Source of the DNA: Spirochaetales bacterium
Lineage (GTDB): Bacteria; Spirochaetota; Spirochaetia; Sphaerochaetales; Sphaerochaetaceae
Direction: 5' to 3'
DNA length: 7,580 bases
NCBI GenBank assembly: GCA_012519125.1
Contig: JAAYQY010000102.1
Coordinates: 1-7,580, forward strand
Part shown: positions 1 through 5,804 of the stretch, in pieces
Layout of the letters: each line of letters begins with the position of its first letter
Position numbering within the stretch: the stretch's first letter is position 1
Notes under the pieces: model-generated
Database searches by the model: none
Told to the model about the DNA's origin: nothing
Seen by the model: the letters and a program-made list of their open reading frames with translations, nothing else
Program-made: the position numbers and the translations under genes

Positions 1-41
1 CCATTCTCATGGTCATGCTGGCAGCCTCATGGTACGTGTAG
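1..41 (+). CDS. Possible 3' end of an upstream membrane protein (partial)
   Basis: Read from base 3, the sequence gives a short hydrophobic tail (ILMVMLAASWYV) ending in TAG at 39-41. It could be the end of a membrane protein whose body lies left of the window. A strong hairpin starts 5 bases after the stop, as expected behind a gene end. A second frame, from base 2 to a TGA at 77-79, is also open, so the reading is not certain. Too little is visible to name a family. Confidence 0.3.
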   Translation, partial: ILMVMLAASWYV

Positions 42-45
42 GAGT

Positions 46-76
46 GCTTCCCCCAGCTGCGGATGCTGGGCGAAGC
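46..76 (+). terminator. Strong hairpin after the possible upstream gene end, no T-tract
   Basis: GCTTC (46-50) pairs with GAAGC (72-76), and CCCAGC (52-57) pairs with GCTGGG (65-70). This gives 11 pairs broken by one C-C mismatch, with a 7-base loop. No run of T follows on either strand, so it is not a standard intrinsic terminator. It may protect the 3' end of the upstream mRNA, or end transcription only with help from other factors. Confidence 0.35.
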
Positions 77-97
77 TGAACCGACTCCGATATACAA

Positions 98-122
98 TTA
101 TCAATAAAAGTTTATTGAATAA
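98..122. promoter_or_regulatory. AT-rich dyad, candidate operator of the hyd operon
   Basis: TTAT-CAATAAA (98-108) and TTTATTG-A-ATAA (111-122) form an almost perfect inverted repeat. CAATAAA pairs with TTTATTG across a 2-base centre, and the outer TTAT/ATAA pair after one extra base at 118. It overlaps the candidate -35 at 115-120. It does not match the FNR (TTGAT-N4-ATCAA) or Rex (TTGTTAA-type) consensus, so the regulator is unknown. With such a tight centre it is more likely a protein site than a useful RNA hairpin. Confidence 0.45.
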
Positions 123-143
123 CTGTCAGGGAAGTGATAGTCT
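115..143 (+). promoter_or_regulatory. Candidate sigma-70-type promoter of the hyd operon
   Basis: TTGAAT (115-120) serves as -35. After a 17-base spacer comes TAGTCT (138-143), preceded by TG-N at 135-137 as in an extended -10. The -10 hexamer is poor (3 of 6). The predicted start is near 150, directly before the first leader hairpin. The -35 lies in the right arm of the 98-122 dyad, which suggests control by a DNA-binding protein. An alternative -10, TACAAT at 93-98, has no matching -35. Confidence 0.35.
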
Positions 144-149
144 TCGTTT

Positions 150-347
150 GTCGTGGACCGATGAGTCTCATCAATCCACGGTGCCTGCGGTCAGGTTCGC
201 GCGAGTGTTCTGAAGCCAAGGTCACAAAAAACTACATGGATTGTCCTGTGCCGGCATCTCTTGCCAGGTACGTAGTGTGTGCACCTTTCTGCAGGTTCTG
301 GTACTCATCGGGTACCATCGCAACTGTTTGCAAGGAAGGTGGAGAAC
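150..347 (+). ncRNA. Structured 5' leader with a possible Shine-Dalgarno switch (candidate riboswitch, class unknown)
   Basis: About 200 bases before the first hyd gene hold a series of hairpins. CGTGGA (152-157)/TCCACG (175-180) is topped by GATGA/TCATC. CCTG-CGGT-CAGG spans 184-195. A long arm pairs GGTCACA (220-226) with TGTGCACC (278-285, one bulged C), then ACTAC (231-235) with GTAGT (272-276), then GGCA (253-256) with TGCC (262-265). TGGTAC (299-304) pairs with GTACCA (312-317), and GCAA (320-323) with TTGC (328-331). CACCTTTC (282-289) can pair with GGAAGGTG (334-341), which is part of the ribosome binding site; its CACC is also used in the long arm, so the two folds exclude each other. 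I recognise no known riboswitch class. The pairings were found by eye, without an energy calculation. Confidence 0.5.
334..344 (+). promoter_or_regulatory. Ribosome binding site of the TM1266-type gene
   Basis: The purine-rich stretch GGAAGGTGGAG lies 3 bases before the ATG at 348; its AAGG core is 8 bases away. It fixes the start of the 83-residue protein rather than the longer open frame upstream. It can be masked by CACCTTTC at 282-289. Confidence 0.7.
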
Positions 348-599
348 ATGGAAAATCGATCTGTTGGTGTCATCGCGATCATCGTGAAGGAACGCGACAC
401 CGTAGCCCAGGAAGTGAATGCCGTACTCTCAGAGTATGGATCAATGGTACTGGGAAGACTTGGGTTGCCCTACAAGGAAAGAAACCTCAACATCATCACC
501 CTCATCGTTGATGCATCCACCGATCAGATTGGTACACTTACCGGGAAGCTGGGTCGTATCGAACAGGTTACCGTCAAGTCGACTCTGGCAAAACTCTAA
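348..599 (+). CDS. TM1266-type small protein of the [FeFe]-hydrogenase system (putative regulator)
   Basis: An 83-residue protein of the family named after Thermotoga TM1266, usually annotated as 'iron-only hydrogenase system regulator'. The regulatory role is not proven as far as I know. The family has a small alpha/beta, ferredoxin-like (ACT-like) fold. Recognisable here are the N-terminal strand VGVIAIIV (residues 6-13), the LGRLGLPYKERN segment (about 35-46), the strand NIITLIVDAS, then LTGKLGRIEQVTVKS near the C-terminus. The length is normal for the family. The start is the ATG with a strong ribosome binding site; the frame is open further upstream but lacks a good site there. It is the first gene of the operon, 10 bases before hydG, and sits right behind the structured leader. 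Confidence 0.85.
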   Translation: MENRSVGVIAIIVKERDTVAQEVNAVLSEYGSMVLGRLGLPYKERNLNIITLIVDASTDQIGTLTGKLGRIEQVTVKSTLAKL

Positions 600-609
600 G
601 GACAACCCA

Positions 610-2121
610 ATGAAAACCCATACACCCCAAAGCATCCGCGCATGGAAAGACCAACTCATATCCCAAGATGAAATCGATCGGTATCTTGTAGATGGAAAAG
701 ACTTTATTGATGAGCAACAGATCTACGCGACATTGGACGGGCAAAAGAATCCCGATACATCGCATATCCGTGAGATCATTGCCAAAGCATACTCCATTGA
801 GCTCATGGACAGTGAAGATGTCGCAGCGCTTCTGCAGGTGACAGACCCTGATCTGAGAAATGAGATAGCCCAGGCTGCAATAGAGATCAAGAAGAAGGTA
901 TACGATAACCGCGTGGTCACGTTTGCTCCTCTCTATTGCGGCAGCAAATGTGTCAATCGTTGTGCGTATTGTGGGTTCAGAAGCGACAATCCCTCAGTCA
1001 TCCGCAAAGTCCTGACCATGGATGAGATTCGGGAAGAGACCCGTGTCCTGGCCGGTGTAATCGGGCATAAGCGGCTGATCATCGTATTTGGGGAGCATCC
1101 CGAAACTGATGCCGATTACATCGCTGAGACGATGAAAACCATCTATGAGGTGAAGGTTCCCGTCCGTGACGGCATGGGCGAGATCAGAAGGGTGAATGTT
1201 AATGCTGCTCCTTTGCCGATTCGGGACCTGAAGAAACTCCAGGAAGCAGGAATAGGCACCTTCCAGGTGTTCCAGGAGACCTATCATCACGAGACCTACC
1301 AATCAGTGCATCCCGTCGATACGCTGAAAGGCAACTATCGGTGGAGACTCTATGCGCTTCACCGGGCTATGGATGCGGGAATTGACGATGTAGCCATCGG
1401 GGCGCTTTTTGGCTTGTATGACTGGAAGTTCGAGGTTATGGGCATGGTTGCCCATGCCAGGGATCTTGAACGGCTGTATGGCATCGGTCCCCACACCGTC
1501 TCGTTCCCCCGCCTGACTCCCGCCGTAGGTACCAACTTTGACCATCTGCGCCATCAGGTGAGTGATGCCGATTTCACCCATCTCATTGCGGTCCTTCGGC
1601 TGGCCATCCCGTACACAGGCATGATCATCACCAATAGGGAGACTCCCCAGATCATGGAGTCTGTCATTGATATGTGCACACAACGTGATGCAGAAAGCAA
1701 GATAGGGATCGGGGATTACTCCGATGCGTACCGAAAGGATCAGATTGCCGAACGGGAGCAGTTCATGCTCAACGACACCAGCAGCTTGGACCAAGTGATC
1801 CAGAAGTTGGCAAAGCAGGGCCATATCACCTCATTCTGTACTGCCGGGTACCGCTGTGGACGCACCGGGGACAAGATCATGGGGCTTCTCAAGAGCGGCA
1901 AGGAGGGGTGTTTCTGCAAGCTGAATGCCGTGCTCACCTTCCAGGAGTGGCTTGAGGATTTTGCCTCGGAAGAGACAAGGCATATCGGAGAGGCCCTGGT
2001 CAGAAAGGAGATTGAGGAGATCCGCGAGCGGGTGCCCCGAGACTTTTCGCAAGCGACCTTTGCGAAATTCCTGTCCGATTACGAGCGGATACAGCATGGG
2101 GTACGGGATCTTTCTTTCTAG
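610..2121 (+). CDS. hydG: [FeFe]-hydrogenase maturase HydG, radical-SAM tyrosine lyase
   Basis: The 503-residue protein would split tyrosine by radical chemistry and turn the product into the CO and CN ligands of an Fe synthon for the H-cluster. The radical-SAM motif is C114-X3-C118-X2-C121. The TIM-barrel region keeps strong HydG signatures: FQETYHHETY (219-228), GIDDVAIGALFGLYDW (257-272) and GIGPHTVSFPRL (291-302). The C-terminal extension that separates HydG from ThiH is present (SFCTAGYRCGRTG, 408-420; LNAVLTFQEWLEDFAS). It normally binds the auxiliary cluster through CX2CX22C. Here C410 and C436 fit, but the middle position is G413, and extra cysteines stand at 416 and 434. C110, in YCGSKC before the radical-SAM motif, also looks atypical. 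The ATG at 610 follows AAGGA (598-602) by 7 bases. The family call is firm; full activity is less certain. Confidence 0.93.
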   Translation: MKTHTPQSIRAWKDQLISQDEIDRYLVDGKDFIDEQQIYATLDGQKNPDTSHIREIIAKAYSIELMDSEDVAALLQVTDPDLRNEIAQAAIEIKKKVYDNRVVTFAPLYCGSKCVNRCAYCGFRSDNPSVIRKVLTMDEIREETRVLAGVIGHKRLIIVFGEHPETDADYIAETMKTIYEVKVPVRDGMGEIRRVNVNAAPLPIRDLKKLQEAGIGTFQVFQETYHHETYQSVHPVDTLKGNYRWRLYALHRAMDAGIDDVAIGALFGLYDWKFEVMGMVAHARDLERLYGIGPHTVSFPRLTPAVGTNFDHLRHQVSDADFTHLIAVLRLAIPYTGMIITNRETPQIMESVIDMCTQRDAESKIGIGDYSDAYRKDQIAEREQFMLNDTSSLDQVIQKLAKQGHITSFCTAGYRCGRTGDKIMGLLKSGKEGCFCKLNAVLTFQEWLEDFASEETRHIGEALVRKEIEEIRERVPRDFSQATFAKFLSDYERIQHGVRDLSF

Positions 2122-2145
2122 GAATTTCACATACAAGGAACAGCA

Positions 2146-3405
2146 ATGCACAACACACCAAGTTCACTCTTGCTCCGAATTGGTATCTGCGGGAGAACCA
2201 ATACCGGCAAGTCCAGTCTCCTGAATCTGATCACAGGGCAGAAGACCTCCATCACTTCCGCAATACCGGGAACCACCACCGATATCGTCACCAAACGGAT
2301 GGAACTCTCTCCCCTCGGTCCCGTGGTCTTTCTTGATACCGCCGGTATCGACGACCTGTCGCAATTGGGAGAGGAGCGGGTAAGAAGGACCATGCAGAGA
2401 CTGGGAACCATCGATATTGCCCTGATCGTCCTCGAAGCTGATGTGTGGACCGAATTCGAAGAGGCCTTGGTTGCCCATTGCAGGCAGTATGCCATCCCCA
2501 TGGTCTTCGTGGTGAACAAATGTGATCTGCATACACCGTCTTCCTTGTTTCTGGACACCTGCAAGCACATTTCCCCTCATAGTGTGTGTTGCTCAACACA
2601 AGAGGGGGACCGTGAAGCGTTCATGATTGAGCTGAAGCACCTGCTCATTGCTCTCTGTCCTGATGAATTTCTTCACAGTCCTCCCTTGTTGGGGGATTTG
2701 CTCTCCCCCCAGCAGGAGCATCCACTGGTTGTGTGCATTGTTCCCATAGATCTGGGCGCGCCCAAAGGGCGCTTGATTCTCCCGCAAGTGCAAGCCATCC
2801 GAGATGCGCTCGATTGCAATGCCTCGGTGGTGGTGGTGAAGGAACATCAGTATGTCCACTTCCTCTCAAATCTCAAATGTCCGCCTGACTTGGTCATCTG
2901 TGACTCGCAGATAGTTGGTTTCATGGTTGAGCACACCCCACCTGAGATCATGTGCACCACGTTCTCCATCCTGTTTTCACGGTTCAAGGGAGATATCGTT
3001 CAGCTTGCAACCGGTGCCGCTGCGTTGACCACGCTCAGGGCAAAGGATTCGGTTTTGATCGCCGAGGCCTGTACCCATCATCCTTCCATCGACGATATCG
3101 GAAGGGTGAAGATACCCCGTTGGATTGCGACCCATTGCAATCCCGATATCGCCATTACGCATTGTGCTGGTTGTGATTATCCTGATGACCTGTCCCGGTT
3201 TCGCCTGGTCATCCATTGCGGGGCATGTACGCTGAACCGTAGGGAGATGCTGTGGCGGATGGAACAAGCGCAACAGGTGCATGTACCCATCACAAACTAC
3301 GGCATAGCCATCTCGGTGTTGCACGGGGTGCTTGAGCGCACGCTTTCCCCATTTCCTCGTGCCCTCTCTGCATATCAGCAGGCACGTGCGGATTTCTCTG
3401 CATGA
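2146..3405 (+). CDS. hydF: [FeFe]-hydrogenase maturation GTPase and scaffold HydF
   Basis: This 419-residue protein receives the di-iron precursor made with HydE and HydG and delivers it to the apo-hydrogenase. The N-terminal GTPase domain (about 1-175) shows the P-loop GRTNTGKS (16-23), PGTTTD (41-46, switch threonine), DTAG (64-67) and NKCD (124-127). A middle region (about 180-260) corresponds to the dimerisation domain. The C-terminal domain carries the [4Fe-4S] motif: C309-T-H311, then 45 residues, then H357-C358-GA-C361, matching the family pattern CxHx(44-53)HCxxC. Length and all key residues are normal. The ATG at 2146 follows AAGGA (2135-2139) by 6 bases. The gene starts 24 bases after hydG, and its TGA overlaps the hydE ATG, so translation of the two is probably coupled. 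Confidence 0.95.
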   Translation: MHNTPSSLLLRIGICGRTNTGKSSLLNLITGQKTSITSAIPGTTTDIVTKRMELSPLGPVVFLDTAGIDDLSQLGEERVRRTMQRLGTIDIALIVLEADVWTEFEEALVAHCRQYAIPMVFVVNKCDLHTPSSLFLDTCKHISPHSVCCSTQEGDREAFMIELKHLLIALCPDEFLHSPPLLGDLLSPQQEHPLVVCIVPIDLGAPKGRLILPQVQAIRDALDCNASVVVVKEHQYVHFLSNLKCPPDLVICDSQIVGFMVEHTPPEIMCTTFSILFSRFKGDIVQLATGAAALTTLRAKDSVLIAEACTHHPSIDDIGRVKIPRWIATHCNPDIAITHCAGCDYPDDLSRFRLVIHCGACTLNRREMLWRMEQAQQVHVPITNYGIAISVLHGVLERTLSPFPRALSAYQQARADFSA

Positions 3406-4433
3406 TACGCCCAGCTGTGCATGCTGCGATGGGACGCATCCAAACGGGTGCGCCCCAGAGTGAGGACCTTGGGTTGCTTCTGTGTCTTGTCGACCCTGAT
3501 GAGGTTGCGCTTTTGCATGCAACCGCATGCTTGGTGCGCACTGCATATTGCCAAGGCCGTATTGCCCTGCGGGCACTTGTTGAAATCTCCAGTGTCTGCA
3601 GGAACTCCTGCCTCTATTGTGGTCTCAACCGATACAACCGGCATGCGTCCCGCTACATGATGGATGAAGATGAGATACTGCACTGTGTAGGCGAGGCTGT
3701 TGGGCAAGGGTACCGCACGGTGGTGCTCCAATCGGGGGAGGACGGAAGGTCGGCAGAGTCGATCGCCCACATGATTGCCCAAATAAAAAGGAAGTATCCC
3801 ATCGCAATCACCCTCTCCTTGGGTGAGCGCTCCTATGAGGACTACCAACTCTGGAAACGTGCTGGAGCCGATCGCTATCTGCTTCGCGTCGAAAGTACCG
3901 ATGCCGAACTGTACCGCACGCTCCACACGGACCGTACGCTCTCCAGCAGGTTGGAGTGCCTTGGGAACCTCAGGACTCTGGGGTATCAGGTTGGCAGCGG
4001 CATCATGGTGGGAGTGCCGGGACAGACCGTATCCACGATTGCCGGCGATATCCAGTTCTTCTGCAGCAACCAGTTTGACATGATTGGGATCGGGCCTTTC
4101 ATTCCTCACGCAGAAACCCCTTTGGCAGGCAGTCCCCGGGGGGATGTGCTGCTCACGCTCAACACCATTGCAGTAATCCGCATTGCAACCAAATATCCCT
4201 GGATGCCCGCTACGACAGCCCTTGGAAGCCTGAACAGGGACTATCGCCTTGACGGACTGCTGGCAGGGGCAAATGTGATCATGCCCAATTTCACCCCTTC
4301 AGCGTACAAGAGCCAGTATGCAATCTACCCCAATAAGCAGTCTGAGACCGATAGCGCAGAGAGCTTGGAATACCTGGCCCGGAGTGTCGGCCTTACCATC
4401 GATTATGGCAGATGTGACTCTCTTCTTGTGTAG
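3402..4433 (+). CDS. hydE: [FeFe]-hydrogenase maturase HydE, radical-SAM enzyme
   Basis: A 343-residue radical-SAM protein that acts on the HydG-derived Fe synthon on the way to the azadithiolate-bridged di-iron subcluster. The motif C66-X3-C70-X2-C73 (CRNSCLYCGL) binds the SAM cluster. Other family landmarks are SLGERSYEDY, AGADRYLLRVES, GSGIMVGVPGQT, IGPFIPHAETPL and AGANVIMPNFTPSAY. The accessory C-terminal cluster seen in some HydE proteins (three cysteines in T. maritima) is absent: after YPNK no such cysteine pattern occurs. That cluster is known to be dispensable, so activity is expected. The start overlaps the hydF stop as ATGA and has no clear Shine-Dalgarno of its own, which points to coupled translation. 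It is the last gene of the operon and converges on the minus-strand gene ending at 4473. Confidence 0.95.
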   Translation: MIRPAVHAAMGRIQTGAPQSEDLGLLLCLVDPDEVALLHATACLVRTAYCQGRIALRALVEISSVCRNSCLYCGLNRYNRHASRYMMDEDEILHCVGEAVGQGYRTVVLQSGEDGRSAESIAHMIAQIKRKYPIAITLSLGERSYEDYQLWKRAGADRYLLRVESTDAELYRTLHTDRTLSSRLECLGNLRTLGYQVGSGIMVGVPGQTVSTIAGDIQFFCSNQFDMIGIGPFIPHAETPLAGSPRGDVLLTLNTIAVIRIATKYPWMPATTALGSLNRDYRLDGLLAGANVIMPNFTPSAYKSQYAIYPNKQSETDSAESLEYLARSVGLTIDYGRCDSLLV

Positions 4434-4472
4434 GATACCCTCATGGTAGGGGGTGATGCCCACTTTCGTAGT
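4434..4472. terminator. Short convergent gap with weak hairpins
   Basis: Thirty-nine bases separate the stops of hydE and the minus-strand secreted-protein gene. CCCT (4438-4441) can pair with AGGG (4448-4451), and a GGG/CCC pairing (within 4450-4461) is an alternative. There is no T-run on either strand, so an intrinsic terminator is not demonstrated; the position alone suggests transcription ends here for both genes. Confidence 0.2.
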
Positions 4473-5540
4473 TCATACGCTGTCCTTGGGGGTGAGATTC
4501 ACCGTTATGGTGTCGCTGTATAATCCTTCCAACAGTTTATCAACATCACTCTTTTTGATCTGGGTCACTTTGATGTCTTTGTTGGAGGACCCCTCAGAGA
4601 GACCATTCCAGTCGACAGAATCTCCTGGATCAATCGTGTATCCGTTGAAGGAAAGCTTATACCCGATGGTCTGGTCAACGGACGGATTTTCATGAGTCAT
4701 CATGAAGGTATCTGAATTGGTTTGGTTGGTGAAGGTGAGCGTCACTGCATACAGCTTGGTTGGATCAGCGTATTCTAGTGTCACTTGGGCGGTGGCAATA
4801 AAGGTTTCGTCAAGACCAAAAGCTTTGGTGATGTCGAAGCTTTCATGGTTGTTGAATATGGCAAAGCTATAGAGAACCTGCTCTGTGGGGTCCCCAAAGG
4901 GAACACCTTCTTCGGGAACGGTGGAGCCTGAAATAAGGTAGGGTTGTTCTGGGATAGGAAGATTGTTCTCACCTGATACAGGGGTTAGGCTGGCATTCCA
5001 GAAATCATTACCGTCAGAGGAAAATGAGATTGAGAAGTTTCCAAAACTTCCTTTTGTATGGGCGTATTGGACATTCTCGATGAAGATGCTATCGGGCTCG
5101 TAAGAGACAAGGTAGAAATCAATGATGATTTCTCCCGTCATCGATGTATTGGTTGGGTTTATTGGGTTTTTGTAGCCCTGGTTGAGATTGGAATTGTACA
5201 GTTGTGTTTCATATCTGACGATTGCAACTGGGTGAAATCCAATTGCCACATCGACAGTAACGTTGTTTTTGGTTGGTCCATAGAGTTCGAATTCACTCGA
5301 GATATTGGAGATGAGAGCGAAGTTTGTCACTGTCTCCCCCTGGGTGTCTATGGCATATCGTCCCATATGCATGGCCATACAACCTTGGTAGTGGTTGGTC
5401 CCGGTACCCTCATACGTGTCGAGGTAGATGGAATTGTAGCTTTCCAGATGCAGAGGGTAGGTAGTGTAGGTAGCTATGACACCAGCGACAAGCAATGAAG
5501 GAAGGGAAAGCAGCAGTATCAGCAGCATTCTTTTCTTCAT
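4473..5540 (-). CDS. Secreted Asn/Thr/Ser-rich protein of unknown function
   Basis: A protein of 355 residues beginning MKKRMLLILLLSLPSLLVAG, a clear signal sequence (charged start, hydrophobic core to about residue 20) with no lipobox cysteine. The signal is followed by VIATYTTYPL and a body rich in Asn, Thr, Ser, Tyr and alternating hydrophobic residues, as in beta-sandwich surface proteins. The C-terminus has a YSDTITVNLTP segment, resembling the last strand of secreted pilin-like or spore-coat-like beta proteins, but I cannot assign a family. The ATG at 5540 was chosen because the signal peptide begins there; the open frame continues upstream to a TTG at 5585 without a good ribosome site. 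No Shine-Dalgarno is visible before 5540. G+C looks low: 24 of 60 bases at 4501-4560 against 37 of 60 in hydG at 1501-1560. Confidence 0.75.
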   Translation of the reverse strand: MKKRMLLILLLSLPSLLVAGVIATYTTYPLHLESYNSIYLDTYEGTGTNHYQGCMAMHMGRYAIDTQGETVTNFALISNISSEFELYGPTKNNVTVDVAIGFHPVAIVRYETQLYNSNLNQGYKNPINPTNTSMTGEIIIDFYLVSYEPDSIFIENVQYAHTKGSFGNFSISFSSDGNDFWNASLTPVSGENNLPIPEQPYLISGSTVPEEGVPFGDPTEQVLYSFAIFNNHESFDITKAFGLDETFIATAQVTLEYADPTKLYAVTLTFTNQTNSDTFMMTHENPSVDQTIGYKLSFNGYTIDPGDSVDWNGLSEGSSNKDIKVTQIKKSDVDKLLEGLYSDTITVNLTPKDSV

Positions 5541-5548
5541 GGTAAGGG

Positions 5549-5577
5549 ATTCTACATCTGTGTAGGCAAAAAAGCAA
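5549..5577 (-). promoter_or_regulatory. Candidate promoter of the secreted-protein gene, possibly leaderless
   Basis: On the minus strand TTGCTT (5572-5577) and TAGAAT (5549-5554, 5 of 6 to the -10 consensus) are 17 bases apart. The -10 ends 8 bases before the ATG at 5540, so transcription would begin at or next to the start codon. That would account for the missing Shine-Dalgarno. Confidence 0.35.
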
Positions 5578-5767
5578 GAAAACAATCTTATGGAAACATT
5601 TGGATGCGGAAAGCAGAATTATGCCTGATGAAAAATAGCCATAAGACCACCTGCAAAGAAAGCTTGCTTGCCTGCACATGGGAGTAGGTTCCAAGCTCGA
5701 ACATTGCGATTGCAGAGAAAAATCTCACTGTTTCACCAGTATTTCCCTGTTGCAGAGGGAATACAAA
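5578..5767. other. Divergent intergenic region with inverted and direct repeats, no gene seen
   Basis: The middle of the spacer between the two divergent genes has no convincing coding frame. It holds an 8-bp inverted repeat, TCTTATGG (5586-5593) and CCATAAGA (5639-5646), a hairpin TTCCCT (5743-5748)/AGGGAA (5756-5761) with a 7-base loop, a short GTTC/GAAC pair (5688-5691/5699-5702), and copies of TTGCAGA at 5710 and 5750, with a third at 5810. These are candidate regulator sites; no known consensus was recognised. Confidence 0.4.
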
Positions 5768-5796
5768 TTGTGCTAGTGATAGTTCCGGGCTAGGAT
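5768..5796 (+). promoter_or_regulatory. Candidate promoter of the lipoprotein gene
   Basis: TTGTGC (5768-5773) and TAGGAT (5791-5796) stand 17 bases apart, with 3 of 6 and 4 of 6 matches to the sigma-70 consensus. The predicted start, near 5803, lies inside the right arm of the 5778-5804 inverted repeat. The match is weak; the position, about 40 bases before the start codon, is reasonable. Confidence 0.3.
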
Positions 5797-5804
5797 GAAC
5801 TATC
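5778..5804. repeat. Perfect 8-bp inverted repeat over the -10/start region, followed by a T-rich stretch
   Basis: GATAGTTC (5778-5785) and GAACTATC (5797-5804) are exact reverse complements with an 11-base spacer. They straddle the candidate -10 at 5791-5796, so they may be an operator. TTGTTTT follows directly (5805-5811), so if transcription starts further upstream the same sequence could act as a weak intrinsic terminator or attenuator. The sequence does not decide between the two. Confidence 0.45.

Noticed and set aside
184..226. Likeness to the SRP RNA (4.5S) helix-8 core (GGTCAGG ... GCCAAGG with a GCGA loop)
   Set aside because: The invariant GGAA/AGCAGCC part is missing and the 3' side does not pair as in SRP RNA. 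The likeness is short and the location, as an mRNA leader, fits better.
150..347. Known riboswitch classes in the hyd leader (cobalamin, TPP, glycine, ZTP, THF, c-di-GMP)
   Set aside because: The short conserved strings I know for these classes were not found. This was by eye only; a covariance-model scan could overturn it.
134..511. Open frame of 125 codons across the leader and into the TM1266-type gene
   Set aside because: No good ribosome binding site before its possible starts (134, 161, 236), odd composition rich in Cys/Arg/His, and it overlaps a clear gene in another frame.
418..609. N-terminal extension of hydG to an earlier start
   Set aside because: The extension lies inside the TM1266-type gene in another frame; ATG 610 has AAGGA at proper distance and gives the normal HydG length.
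3375..4109. Long minus-strand frame of 244 codons opposite hydE
   Set aside because: A shadow of hydE, whose plus-strand frame has all family motifs. The antisense product shows no recognisable domain.
5410..5694. Minus-strand frame of 94 codons overlapping the start of the secreted-protein gene
   Set aside because: Wrong frame against a gene with a clear signal peptide, rich in Cys/His/Arg, and no domain.
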